A DNA stretch of 64,000 bases from Bostrychus sinensis. Lineage: Eukaryota > Chordata > Actinopteri > Gobiiformes > Eleotridae. Of the stretch, positions 1 to 11,265 are shown piece after piece (the first letter of the stretch is position 1; every line of letters starts with the position of its first letter). The notes below the pieces were generated by a model that was not told where the DNA came from, did not search any database, and saw nothing but the letters and a program-made list of their open reading frames with translations. The stretch spans positions 11,151,903-11,215,902 of the forward strand of contig CM036243.1 in assembly GCA_020698575.1 (NCBI GenBank), written 5' to 3'. A program made the translations under genes and the position numbers.

Positions 1-290
1 ACCACACCCTCAGCATGCCCGCCTGTCTAAGCACAATCCCACTGGGACCTGCCATACACACACCCCAGTCATTAATTCCTGCTTTGCATCTCCACACCAT
101 GTAATATTTATGGGTCACCGCAGCTTTGTATTCGCAAATGGAAACGCCAAGAGAAAAAAAGGCAGAAGACACGATACCTCAATCAATCCGGTGAATAAGG
201 ATCAGATAGTGGCGTCGTTTTTTTTTTTGTTTTTTTTTCGTGCCAGTGCTTAGGCAGCAGTCTTCACCTCGACCCCTAAACAAGTGTTTT
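1..290. other. Non-repetitive left edge, weak candidate conserved element
   Basis: The first 200 bases are of mixed composition with no repeat hallmarks and include an ATTAAT word near position 72. An interrupted T tract fills 218-238. No open frame of note crosses it. It may be the flank of a regulatory element cut by the window edge; this is inference from texture only. Confidence 0.2.
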
Positions 291-859
291 GTATGACAGA
301 TTGTTAGACGTAACCTTTGAGCCAGAGCCATATAAGTCTGGTAGAGTTAAAAAGCTCAAGGCAAAAGGTATTATGAACGGGGGACTAAAATATTCAGAGC
401 GGCAAGATTTGAAGAACCACAAAAGTGCATTAGTCAGTAATAACAAATGCAGGCTTAGTTTGACACAGGGATCTTGCCTCTCTATGGCACTTTAACTATA
501 GCTCTGAGAATTTACACCACTGCATTTTTGATTGTCTGTAGAAAGTTGAGGAATGATGCTAGGTCTTAAATATAGCAAATACTAAATCATCTTGAACTAT
601 AATAGGTAGGCTGGGGTGGTGGATGGGTTAAAAGCCCAGGACTTGACCAGCAGAGATTATAAATGTCAATCACAAGCCTGGAAAAAGGGATAAGGGTGTA
701 TATGGAAGGGCATCTGGCATACAATCTATGGTGAACATCTCCTTTTCTTGGGATTTAAATTTTTCTTCCAAGCCAAAGATATGAGTGCAGCCAAATGAAG
801 CTTCCAAATAGCATAGTCTAATAATAGAAAAAAAAGGTAACAGATACTAATATTAGTTA
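291..859. other. Unassigned intergenic DNA
   Basis: AT-rich sequence without repeat ends or splice signals that I recognise. A 68-codon open frame at 289-495 lacks any domain-like character and is treated as chance. Confidence 0.4.
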
Positions 860-975
860 CTCATTCATTCATCTTCTCCTTGATGTTGAGGGTGGCTGAA
901 GGCTATTCCAGCTGCTTTGGGCATGACATGGGAAATACCCAGGACATGGGCCAGGTAATTGCAGGGCTAACAGTT
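860..975 (-). repeat. SINE 3' region, reverse orientation (GTTAGCACT family)
   Basis: Read on the minus strand, the words for 'CAGCTGGAATAGCC' and the following tail resemble the 3' part of the SINE copies at 16243-16520 and 57277-57620, which share the word CATAGTTGCTGG followed by GGCTCCAA. The plus strand begins with a CATTCATTCATC stretch, typical of the far 3' end of this fish SINE. The tRNA-like head is missing, so this is a truncated copy. Confidence 0.45.
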
Positions 976-2080
976 GAAGACATAGCCTGCATAAACAGAA
1001 ATACTGCCATACTACCAGTTCTAACGCCACTATAGTTGCTACAGCTAATAAAAATAACTTAACATTAACATTATTTACTCATATCAGCATGCTTGTAACA
1101 AAATTATGTTAACCTGAAGTAACTAATACATTTTTTTTTAGAATTTATAAAAAATTGAGTTATCTGCTTTTGCAAATGAACTCTTCTATTACTGTTTATT
1201 TCGCTGCTGTACCAAGATGGAATGGAAGTGCAATCAAGTTGTGTTTCTAAAATAAATTTGTAACCATGCAACCTTTATAGACTGTTAAAGGTACTGTAAG
1301 CAGCAGGCGCTCCTACTGGTTTGTAAACAGTACTGCAGTCTAAATCAAAACAATGATCTGTGGGTCGCCAGTGTTTCTGTTTTCTGATTGGATGATCGGC
1401 AGTGCAGGATTTAGAACCCAAAAATGTAAAAATAAACAACTTGGCAATTTTTTTTATTATTTTTGTGTGTGTGTGTGAATAAATCTGCTGTACCATTTAA
1501 CAATCTGGGAGAATATGTATTTCACTAATATTTGATTCAAACATGTTTACCTCATATCTTTAGACATGTGGGTCATTTTTATGAACTATAAAAATATATG
1601 CTGCTCATAGCAGCATTATTATTTAAATGATTAACTATTAAATTATTAATAGGCTATATTTTCTTTTACTTTTTTAACTTGTTCAACTAAGATGGGAGTG
1701 GGAGCACTTTAGGTTTTGACCCACAGCTGGTGTATAATGTTAGCATGTGGTTTGCTGATACAAGAACTGCAAGACTTTTTTAAATATTAATAATACAAGT
1801 CAGCTTTTTATTTTCATTTGCTGACTATTTTTATCTGTTATACAATGTTCTTCTAGCTTTTTTAAATTATGAGTAGGGAAAATGGCATGACCTGATCCTA
1901 ATACATAAGTTGTGTGATGTGAATTACATTTTTTATAATACTCTTTAGTTTAAATTGACATTAATCATTTTGGAATGATAAATATGCTACAAAATACTCT
2001 TTAAATGTTTGTGCTTGTGTTTATTTATAAGAATTATCAATAAAAAGTCACTGGTCACTATCTATGTACTGATGAAGTGA
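976..2080. other. AT-rich intergenic DNA with short (GT)n
   Basis: Very AT-rich. A (GT)7 run sits at 1465-1478. The 24 bases at 1499-1522 recur almost exactly at 2524-2547, hinting at an old dispersed or local duplication. Nothing else is recognised. Confidence 0.4.
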
Positions 2081-2790
2081 AGTCTTTGCTGTATTTTCCT
2101 CATCTACTTCTAACAGATAATAATTGGGAGCTTTTTCACTTCATAAGACATTGCCTGAATCTGGTGAGGCAGCAGTGGGAGCCTCTCAAATCAACAGTGG
2201 TGTCAGAACAGAGCCCTGAGGAACCCCAGTGGAGCGGGCTCACAGACCCCTGTAGAGATTTGAGGACCACTTTGGAACTCTAATCCACTCAAAATGTGCT
2301 GATAATTTTGCTTGCCAGGACACTCTCTGCCTGGTGTCACAGAGTGGCCTCCTGGGAGCAGATCAGCCAATGATAACAAAGTAGCCAGATGTCTAGCGCT
2401 GGCAGAGTCCCAGAAGCCAGACAGCGGCACGCAGCAGCATCCGCTCTGGGCCACAGATCAAAGATACCTGAGAATTACTTATGGGCACAAAATATGTGTT
2501 GCTTACTCTACAGTTCCCATTAATAACAATCTGGGAGAATTTGTATTTCTAATTAACTCTTTTCTTTCGGCATACAAAGTGCTGTAGGTAGTCTAAGGCT
2601 GCAGCAGCAGTTTTTCTGTGGCAAGTGCGAGTCGACAACAGGAAGTCGGATGCAGTGGAGTCTGAAGGAGCCAGATCAGCTGTAAATGCAGTTCTGAGGC
2701 CCAGAACAGCCCCTTGACTAGCCCCAATAAACAAACAAACTGTGGAGGAGTCAGCACATTTCAGTTTAATCACACTGCCCTTCATGTTTA
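2081..2790. other. Unassigned, moderately GC-rich block, possibly an old repeat
   Basis: Less AT-rich than its neighbours, with overlapping open frames of 60-90 codons on both strands, none with a recognisable domain. The wording around 2200-2240 has the feel of degraded transposon DNA, and the 24-base duplicate of 1499-1522 lies inside. No terminal repeats were found. Confidence 0.2.
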
Positions 2791-3843
2791 CCTAGAAAGC
2801 TTAATGTGTTGACATTGAGCTCATTTAAGGCAGATTATCATTAGTATTTGTGCTTTTTGAATGACTGCTAAAATAAAGTACATTTTATGGCTAAAGGCGG
2901 AGTACAGTTGAGGCCAGTTTGTAAAGACAACCCTTAATCTGACTTCTGTTTCCTTTAGTTGACTTTGAAGCCTGTGCTACATATGGACATGAATGGAGGC
3001 TATCACATAGTGGTAGGTGCAGAGGAATTTTAATTTTTTTTTCTGTATGCAAATGTAGCTGTTCATCACAATGGTAAAAAAAAATAGTTGTAATTTTGAG
3101 AACAGTTTTCAGTCAGCATAAAGTGTGTTTTCTGCACAGAGACACTTCATAAGCTATGGCAGTCAAGCTTTCTCTTTTAAATGTTTACAACCAACAAACA
3201 AGCTAACCAGTAGAGTAACCAAGAATCCAGTATGTGTCTTTGTGGGTCTAAAAAAGAGTATTGCTCTAAACACTCTGGACTTCATGTCGTTCTGTTTGTT
3301 TACTGATAGCTGCTGAACACCTCTCCCCGCTTAATGCCATTTATCCCTATACATGCACCAATAGTACGACAATGCATTATCCATTTAATGTAGTCTAAAA
3401 TGATAAATTTGACTGACTTCCGGCCCCCAATTGGAGTACTGTGTTTACATTCAAATTAAATACTCTGGTTACAATCAATACTCATCCTAACACATTACTT
3501 AGCTTCCTTGCTAAAGACACTAGATCCATACCAAACCTAACAATATGCCACTTGTAGAAATGCTTTAGAAATGGTTTTGAATGACTTTGATTTACTCCTG
3601 TACCAGATGTGAAACCCTGCCTTGTTTTTCATTGTTGTTTATGTTATTCTCAGTGACATTAAGACGCATTACAGCTCCATGTTGTTTTCTCCTGCAGGGC
3701 CCTACACTTCCTTTTAGAGCCCCGCATTTATTCCATTGCTCGCTATGTTTTATGTTTTATACACAAATATTTAGTATAGAGCCCTGACTTTGAACTAAGA
3801 AGAATAGTTAAGCTGTATATGCCTAGGGATGGCATTTGTTGCG
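2791..3843. other. Unassigned intergenic DNA
   Basis: AT-rich with short A and T runs (for example near 3037 and 3073). No coding, RNA or repeat feature was recognised. Confidence 0.4.
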
Positions 3844-3863
3844 TTTTTTTTTTTTTTTTTTTT
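3844..3863. repeat. Poly-T tract
   Basis: An uninterrupted run of about 20 T. It could be the A tail of a minus-strand retroposon, but no matching body was recognised beside it. Confidence 0.8.
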
Positions 3864-5480
3864 CATCTTTTGCGGTGGGGAAGGAAGGGGGTGCTGTATC
3901 TCACACACACACGTTGTCAGGTTCGTTATGTTCTAATGCACTTAAAAGTCACAGTTCAGTGAATAGATTATATGCGTTCTAGGCATTGTGTCTTCAGTAT
4001 ATTGTATTAATTATTAAGTACAGAAAGTGTTGCTTCATGTCTGTATTTGATGGAGAATCTCACCAGCACTCCACAGCACACATACCCCTTCCCCCCAATT
4101 ATGTATATTACCTTTTGTGGAGCATGGTTCATTTGCATGTGCTGGCTGGAAGTCCTTAAAGCCTATAGTGACGACTGCCCTTCATCAGATCCTTACAGCA
4201 ACCTTTTCTCCTTTTATCTGTGATTCCACTATGGATCCCACTGTTTGAAGTGCACAGATGAACAAGCTACACGAAAGAGAATTTCTTATGGAGCCATGTT
4301 GTAGATCCATTGTTTTTGTTAGAGTGGAGGCATGTAGGCACTGGCAATGTTGGCACTCTGAAGGGATTCATAAATGCATTTTCCATGTGAGGCTAATAAA
4401 CAGATTCCTAAGTAGTTTCAGTCTGAGTTACCATGTTATTTAGTCTAACTTATACTTCATGATCTTGAATGGATGCTAAACTGGCCAGTTGTGCCCATTC
4501 AATTTGCAAAGTTAAATAGGCTTCACACAGTGATAATTGCATCCAAAGACATTAGCAAGGAAGACTTTCATGGATTTACAATAGAGAACAAAATACCAAA
4601 TGCCAAGTTTTTGAGTCTTTTTGGCTTAAGGTCGCACTGTGTAAAATGGCTAACCATCTAATCAGTAGTATATAGTATTAGTAGTAATCATTTTTGTAAG
4701 TTAAAGTAATCATAGCAAAACAAAGTGTACCTTTTGTGTCGATTCACTCACTTTATTTTTAGTTTATTCTGTATTATGAGCTGCTTTAACAAGTGAATTT
4801 CTCCCCCTGTTAGATTAATAAAGTTCAGTCTTATCTCATAACATTGCATTTGTTAAAATAACCATAAAGCTAAATGAAACATCAGTTCCATTCCATCCTT
4901 GCCCTGAGCAGACAAACTGAGCACTAGGGGAGAAGAAGCACATACATATTCCTTTTTTTTTAAGCATCCATTTGTGCATGAGAACTTTTATTTATGAATT
5001 AAATTGATGTCAAATGTACATTTTGAGAGTAAAGTTTTTAGTTTCTTCATCAGCTTATTATTCCTGCAGGGCTACCATAGGCTGTACTTTAATTTAAATT
5101 TAAATACAGCTTCTATGCAAGAATTAATGGGGATTTTTTGTTGTTGTTTTGATTTTTTTCTTTTTTTTTTCTTTTTTATATAGCCTGGTGTTCCCCTCTC
5201 AGAGCGGAGCATTTCTTCGGTTTAATTTGTAAATGGCCAATCACAGTTGTTTATCTGCAGGTTACAAAAGTGGAAGAGATAACCAAGGTAGTGCTTGCTA
5301 CTGAGCTAATTCAATAACTTCTCTGACCTTATTAATGGCGTTTAGTGCTTTCCTTCATCGCCTGTTGGTTCTGCTAAAGTCCTTGTTATTGTCCAGTCCT
5401 CTGTGGGATTTTTTTCCTTGTCTTGTTCCATTTTTACAACAGTAAAGTCCAGTTCACATCCAATGTAACAAACACAAACA
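3864..5480. other. Unassigned intergenic DNA
   Basis: AT-rich, with an interrupted T-rich stretch near 5150-5180. Short open frames at 4258-4443 and 4473-4661 show no domain character. Nothing was recognised. Confidence 0.4.
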
Positions 5481-5516
5481 ATAAAATAAAATAAAATAAA
5501 ATAAAATAAAATAAAA
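5481..5516. repeat. (ATAAA)n microsatellite
   Basis: Seven perfect copies of the pentamer ATAAA. The minus-strand frame at 5342-5551 that crosses it owes its FILFY repeats to this tract and is not a gene. Confidence 0.95.
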
Positions 5517-6045
5517 GTCTTTGTACAACTGGCTTCTGCTGCTGTCCCCATTCATAAATAAGTACAGAGCTGCTTATAATATGCCCTATTCTGGTGTTTT
5601 ATGAGAAAAATCTGCAAGAATCCATATTTGTTTGGGTTAGAGGTGCACTGTACGTCCTGCCCTTCGTTTCTGTGATTGATTATTCAAAAATGAAACTTAT
5701 CCGACGGGGTACCAGACTAACTTCTTTGTATAGAATAGGAAAAGAGTTTGTCTGGCAGACCAGGAAATGTTTCATAAAGTTTTATGGTTGATTAAATTTA
5801 TACTTTTCACTGCTATTACTATATTTTGTCAGTTATGGGATTGCTAGATGAAATGTAGCAACAAAACTACACACCACTGCACCTTTAAATGCTTCACAGA
5901 ACTTGTTACTAGGAGATAGTTGGGGTTGAGTTTGTCATCTTTAGTCTACTGTAAAACAATATCTTTCTAATATATATTTGACACCACACATACAGTAGCT
6001 CTTTTAAAACATAAGGTAACTGGAAGCACTTGGAGAGCACATCAT
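5517..6045. other. Unassigned DNA with one repeat-end-like word
   Basis: Mostly featureless. Near 5865-5897 the minus strand reads TTTAAAGGTGCAGTGG. A similar TTTAAAGGTGCAATGTG lies near 33949, and related words near 43400 and 51790. These may be ends of degraded miniature elements. Confidence 0.25.
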
Positions 6046-6185
6046 TTCACTTCTTCCCTGGCCCGTTACTGACCTTTACTGAAAGTGTAATGCAAATCCA
6101 GCTATAACTTTTTGAGTTATGTTACAAACAGACAAACCAACGCCGGCAGAAGTAACAAAGCATTACACTTTTTATTGCTTTCTTT
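6046..6185 (+). repeat. Dispersed repeat, 3' end fragment (same family as 47640-48035)
   Basis: The segment AACTTTTTGAGTTATG followed by ACAAACAGACAAACCAACGC closely matches 47957-48002 in the same orientation. In the longer copy this lies at the 3' end, so only the 3' end survives here. The class of the element is not certain. Confidence 0.55.
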
Positions 6186-6329
6186 GGTACATTAATGATC
6201 AGTTTATACAGCACGGTGTCAAGACTCCTTTTATGACCCACTATACCACCTATCCCAGTACCTTTCAGGGTTACTCTAGGTCATTTTCTTTACTTTAAAA
6301 TGAAACATTCCAATGGTAAAAACTGAGCT

Positions 6330-6665
6330 CCTGTCTCCCATCTCCAGCAGCTCATCACTCCTAACACAGCCGCTCTCGTCCAGCCCTGCTCCAACTGTTA
6401 TTAATGTGTCCTGAATTATTTAACAGGGTAAAATTACCATGCTCTTTTGAAAAGATTTTTGCCTACACAATTAAAAAGCATTATAGTGATTTTTAGTTGA
6501 ACAAGAATTATGACTGTTTTCCCTCCTCTGTGCTCCACTCGCTGGCTTCCTTGTTGGAAGCGGTGGGGAGTGGGGTCGTCAAGGCCTGCTAGTGTGGGCT
6601 TGTGTCTGGCTGCTCAGAGAGGCGCTGCAATGGCTTTGACCTATAGCACAATGAGCAGCTGATGG
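6330..6665. other. Candidate conserved non-coding element
   Basis: Two GC-richer parts (6330-6400 and 6520-6660) flank an AT-rich centre with TTATTAATG and GAATTATTTAA words. It has no repeat ends, no long frame and no microsatellite. The texture fits a developmental enhancer; conservation is untested. Confidence 0.3.
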
Positions 6666-6884
6666 ATAATGTATGAAAAAGTATACATTGTCTACAACTT
6701 CCCCAGAGAGGACCTCCATAATGGTCTTCTGCCCTGCTAAACAAAAGCTATATTAGGTCTTTTGAATAATATTGCAGTCTGTTGCTGAAGGTTAAGAACA
6801 TTTCTACTATGACCAAAATGATTGTACTAGATTTTTTGTTATACATGAGAGAGGTTGATGGTTAGAAGGCCAAGGTCAGCCCAA

Positions 6885-7135
6885 TGTTCACCAGTACCTA
6901 TGTTCCCTGGTACTTATGTTCCCTGGCCCATAGAAACCAGGGAAGATAAGGTAGGTACTTGTACATTCTGATAAGTCCTGATGTTGCCTAGCTCTAACCC
7001 TAACCTTAGCCCTAATCTTAACCTTAATGTTCTTCAAAGAACATAGGCAAGGGGAAACATAGATACCAGTGAATATAGGTACTAGGGAAGATAGGTCCTG
7101 AAACATACCAGGGAACATAGGTTCACACCCTCGAT
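6885..7135. repeat. Inverted and tandem 'ACCTATGTTCCCTGGTA' array with telomere-like core
   Basis: The 17 bases at 6896-6912 are the exact reverse complement of 7106-7122. Variants of the same word recur at 6914-6925 and, inverted, at 6936-6948 and 7082-7096. Between the arms lies a run of degenerate CCCTAA-like words (about 6993-7027) and a small perfect hairpin (7027-7034 with 7037-7044). This is most simply a miniature element with sub-terminal internal repeats. No target duplication was identified. Confidence 0.6.
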
Positions 7136-7235
7136 GGCCTATAAAACCCAAAACTTTAGCATCAGAGCTTGCATCCAACATTAACACAGTATTTGACACA
7201 TTCTGTAAAGAGGACATTTTGATTTCATTTTGATT

Positions 7236-7280
7236 TGCTATTAGCAACAAGGAATCTAACATTCCTTGTTGCTAATAGCA
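7236..7280. repeat. Perfect 20-bp hairpin
   Basis: TGCTATTAGCAACAAGGAAT at 7236-7255 is followed, after the 5-nt loop CTAAC, by its exact reverse complement at 7261-7280. Pairing stops at the outer ends. Such perfect palindromes arise by strand-switching replication or from palindromic miniature elements. An RNA copy would fold tightly, but no small-RNA precursor geometry is evident. Confidence 0.9.
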
Positions 7281-7894
7281 GTTTGCTAGTATGCTATATA
7301 CTCTATGTGCAAAGAAATCTTTGTTACACTGCAATTTTGTAATCCTGATACAACCAAATGCTCTGGAGTAGAAAATACTTTCTTAGTAGTTAGCAAGATG
7401 GCAATGTAAACAAACATTTGCTAACATTAAAATGACTAACTGTAATGTCTCTGTAGTTCTTTTTTCATACCCAAAACTTGTCCGGACTCTATATTTCTCT
7501 TTTGTCATTTTTTAAACATCATAACCAAACTTGATTTTAAATTGTGGCCTATACTATTGATTCTATCGACCCACTTTTTTATATTTGTGGTGTTTTAGTG
7601 AGCTTGTTGCCATCTTTGAACTCAGTACCCAACATGTTTTAGAAGAGGAATGTGGACAGCCTTCACATTTTTCATCACTACTAAAATATTCTGTCAACAA
7701 CTGAAAATACTGTTAACCCAACCAGTACTATCTTCAACCATTGAGAGCATTTTTGGTTAAGGAAGAGGTCAAGGAAAAAAGCGATTTTTTTAAAATTTAT
7801 TTTACTTGAGGCCACTTGAACACACCAAACCCAACACCTGTCCAGGCAGTAATACCTAGTTTTATGAAAGTCTGTGTGCTAACAGTGCTATATT
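7281..7894. other. Unassigned intergenic DNA
   Basis: AT-rich and featureless apart from its junction with the hairpin upstream. Confidence 0.4.
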
Positions 7895-8165
7895 ATATTG
7901 CTGTTCTAAAGCATCAGCCTCACCAGCAGCCGCTCTCTTCACTCTTATCCCAGGCGGACAACTGTCCACATCTCAAGCACAGGCCAACAATTGGCAGTAA
8001 TTGGCACGTTGCCTCGGCTGTCCTGGGAGAGATCTGAGAGTGCGCATGGCCACGGACAGGCCGCCCTTTCCACCAATTAGAGAGCTGTCTCCTGACGGGG
8101 CGGGGGCTGGGGGAGGTCTACTGCACCCGCCATACCTTGTCTCATGATCAAAATGATTTGTGGAG
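7895..8165. other. Candidate conserved non-coding element
   Basis: A clear GC rise against the flanks. It holds two homeodomain-type words, TAATTGG (7998-8004) and CCAATTAG (about 8073-8080), in unique sequence with no repeat character. Short open frames on both strands are not gene-like. It reads as a regulatory island. Confidence 0.35.
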
Positions 8166-9238
8166 ATCCTTTTTCCTTCTTCTTCCAAACCTTCACTTCC
8201 TGTGTGTGAAGTGAGTGAGAGTGTTGAGTCCTGAGCCTGACCAGTTCCTGACAGTCTATACCTCAGTCGGTGGGACAGAACATACGTATGTGATGCTTTG
8301 ACAGACGTGCTCGACAGGACAATCTCTGAAAACCCTCTACACAGGCCTTTTACTCTTTTTATATATATATATTACTCACTTCACTATCTGGACTATATTT
8401 CTTTCAGAAGAACTCTTGTTTGGGTTTTTCCTACTAATTATAGCTTAAATAAATGTGTTGCTTCTTGCACTCATTTTCACCCCTCTTCGGCTATGTGCCT
8501 TTGTTTTTCTCCCAAAGAACCATCTCATGAGTCATATCAGGGTATCTTGGTGGCAATCTGTAAACAAATGTATGATTCTACACTTGTCTTTTATTAATCT
8601 CACTTTTAGCTGATTGAAAAATAATCATATATTTGTATTAAAAGATTGCACCGTTGGCCATTGGGCTGCTATTATTATTAGCCCAGTTTCTAAAAGTGAG
8701 CCAATACGATTTCGATAAAAGGCCTCTGCACCACTTAAGAATGCATAAAGATTCATGTAACAAAAAACAAACAAAAAAACTTTATATGTTCTGTTTTATA
8801 TTTTTGGGGTCCCTCTAATGCCTTTTAACTAATGTGACTGGCAATAGTTCTATTCCTATGCAATTTTTTCGTAGGAAGCAAGAAGCAATGCAGGCACTTT
8901 GAGAGTTCCTAATCCAGCAACAAGAGATTAGATTTGCATATAGTTTATAAGTTGATAGACAACAGAGAAAGGACATGGGTCAAGACGTGCAATAGCGCAG
9001 CTTCTGGTTCAAATCTACACTAACAGAAATGTAGTTAGCTGTCTCATTTATGCCCCCAGAACCAAAAACCCTTGCAGAATAAAGACATTAAAAAGTGAGC
9101 ACAGAAGTGTATTAAGACTCCTGCATAAAATATATCATTTAGGCATAATTGAAGCTCTGGATACACATAATAATCAACCAAATCAACAGTATTCCTAGAG
9201 GGTGCCAATCCTAAAAAACATAGTTCTCTTCTAACCAT
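8166..9238. other. Unassigned intergenic DNA
   Basis: AT-rich with a short (AT)n run near 8360-8371. The 99-codon frame at 8298-8597 has no domain or codon regularity that would mark a gene. Confidence 0.4.
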
Positions 9239-9720
9239 GTGAATTGTCTTGGGCAGGAGCCAAAGTTTCTCTTGAATTGCTTAACTTCATTTTCTCTTTC
9301 TCTTGTTGCTTTTTGTTGTTGTGTCTCCAGGCGTCGACTCTGTGCAGGCCTTTATTATTATGACGGCTTTGGCGCGATGATAGAGAGTGTCTCCTGTGAT
9401 TCTCCATGCGCAGGCCACACCAGATACCAGGGGACCCCAGTGCAAGAGATCACAGGCCCAGCTTATGCCATGGGGAAGGCTGCGGAACCCAACACCCATG
9501 CAGCCACTGTTGTTCTTCTATGTTGTCCTCAAAGCTCTCGTGCCTCACCACATTCCCCCCCTTCAGTAAATATGAGCGGGCGAGGAGATGCTTCCTACAC
9601 TCTGAAATATGTGTCAGGCTACTGGGTTACATTGTGTTGCGATGTGCTGGAGAAGGCAACAAAGCAAGTGCACGCAGAGATGGGAGAAAGAAACAGTCTT
9701 AGTGATTCTCTTTAATCCAG
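9239..9720 (+). other. Open frame behind a strong splice acceptor; candidate exon or conserved element
   Basis: A CTTAAC branch-like word, a pyrimidine-rich stretch and TGTCTCCAG end at 9330, a good 3' splice site by eye. One frame then stays open to a stop near 9713, about 127 codons, on GC-rich unique sequence. The start implied at 9239 is GTG, so any exon would begin at 9331. The product is Cys/Ser-rich and not recognised, and no canonical GTRAGT donor was found inside. A non-coding regulatory island explains the texture equally well. Confidence 0.2.
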
Positions 9721-10004
9721 ACGAGATATTCACAACTGGGTTAAGTTATACCTCACATTATTGCATAGTTAAGCATACAATATGATGGGTGTTTACACAT
9801 ATGGAGATATGACTAGCTTGGGAATGGAATCACCATTGGGACATGTAAAATATGCCTCACAATTCCAAATTATATGATCAAAATGAATACATGTTCATAA
9901 AAATCGGTTTCTCTAAATTAGTTTAACATTGTTCACAAGCCCATTGCTTATTTTTTTGAGTTATGTCTAAATACAAGTGGTAGGAAAGATTTGAAGTGTA
10001 ACAT
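9721..10004. other. Unassigned intergenic DNA
   Basis: AT-rich, with no feature recognised. Confidence 0.4.
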
Positions 10005-10715
10005 TATGTCTTTCCTCCTTGTGTTATAGGTTTTCAAGGTCTTTTGACTTTCTTCCACCATCCAAAAACATGCAGTATAGGTCAGGGGTCTGCAACTTTC
10101 TGGTTCCAAAGAGCCAAGTGTTCCCAAAAATACACTATTTAAATCTGTAAAGAGGTGCAACTAATTTTAATGCACCAAAGTCACTTTTAGCCTATAACTG
10201 AAATATAGCACATGGGTGGTCATTAATAAGTGCAACCTAACAAAGAACTGTGGTAAATACTCACAGCACAGATTATCTCACTCAGAGAACTGAGGTTACA
10301 TCCTGTAACTAGTCCGTGCGTGCAACTGGGGGAGAATTGAGGCTAAAACTTTCTATTGTAACAGTTTAACAGTTAAGTCCATAACATACACTGGAAAACA
10401 CAGAAAGTTTTATTTTAAATGAACAATATGATGCAGATGCAGTTTGTTTTATGGTTGTCTACTTATTCCTTTACTGACTTTACATAACCAGGTGTCTTTC
10501 CCCAAGGAGCTACAAGAGCAGGGCTAAAGAGCTGCATGTGGCTCTAAAACCATAGGTTGCAGATGTCTGGTATAGGTGAACTGGTAAATGCAAAAAAATA
10601 AATTGCCCTTGTGAATGATTGTGAGAGTGAAAGGTTGTGTACCTCCAAGTATAGCCCCTGCAACAAGCTGTGCCATTATAAAGGGTGTACCCCACTTCAG
10701 GCCCATAGTAATAAC
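10005..10715 (+). mobile_element. SINE (GTTAGCACT family) split by a hAT element
   Basis: The left part (10005-10082) matches the middle of the SINE at 57388-57450: both have a 'TCTTCC..GTGTTA' word, then 'CCACCATCCAAA' or its variant, then ACATGCA. The right part (10578-10715) continues with the AATTGCCC word, GTGAGAGTGAA, GGGTGTACCCC and GCCCATAGTA, in the order seen in the copies at 16243 and 57277. The SINE is interrupted exactly by the element at 10083-10569. Its tRNA-like head is missing. Confidence 0.75.
10083..10569. mobile_element. Non-autonomous hAT-type element with 8-bp target duplication
   Basis: The left end reads CAGGGGTCTGCAACTTTCTG and the right end, reverse complemented, CAGACATCTGCAACCTATGG. 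Both continue into an AGAGCCA word, typical of vertebrate hAT termini. The 8-mer GTATAGGT flanks both ends (10075-10082 and 10570-10577), the duplication size of hAT transposases. At 487 bp with no open frame for a transposase it must be mobilised in trans. It lies inside a SINE copy, so it is the younger insertion. Confidence 0.9.
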
Positions 10716-10879
10716 TTTAGCCAACAAATAACCTGAATTCACAATAAACTGCCCTAAACCCTGCTCTACTGTGTAGTGTTTAAACAAACCTTATCCTTTT
10801 TATCCCATATTTTGCCTATTTTCTCTGATTACATTATTATATATGTCACTGTTCCCCACCACTACTTGCCTTTTTTCTT
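10716..10879. other. Unassigned spacer
   Basis: Short AT-rich stretch with no recognised feature. Confidence 0.4.
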
Positions 10880-11265
10880 CTAAGCCAACAATTAGCAGTG
10901 CACAGGTCGACCGGCTTAGGCTACCGCAGCTTTATTCCTCTGCTTGGACCTTCACAAGGGGGTCCTACCTCATATGCTGTCTGCCCCGGGGCCTGTGGGA
11001 GCGCGTTTGGATTATTATGTTAATGCATGTGGCTCCTGCCCTCTGCCTGGTCCCAGCTGGCCTCGCTGTCGTTAGGAAGTGCTTTGCTCTGACAGAGGAG
11101 TAATATGCTCCGTGATTGAGGGGCCAAAAGATCGGGCTCTATAAGAGAGGGGGCCCTGCGCTGATAAGCATATGATAAAAGCACCATTGTACGGATGCCA
11201 GTGCCTCAGAGATGTGGGAGATGACTGAGCAATTCCTATGCATTTGAGGAGAATATGTATAAGGT
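10880..11265. other. Candidate conserved non-coding element
   Basis: One of the clearest islands: unique sequence of balanced composition, with ATTAGCA (near 10890), TTATTATGTTAATGCAT (near 11012), a TATAAGAGAGG word (near 11141) and CTATGCATTTG near 11237. There is no long open frame and no repeat end. The mix of homeodomain and POU-like words in GC-rich unique DNA is typical of developmental enhancers; the target gene is unknown. Confidence 0.4.

Noticed and set aside
5342..5551. Minus-strand frame with FILFY repeats
   Set aside because: The repeats are a translation of the (ATAAA)n microsatellite.
6993..7027. Interstitial telomere repeat
   Set aside because: The CCCTAA-like words are too degenerate and short, and are embedded in an inverted-repeat element.
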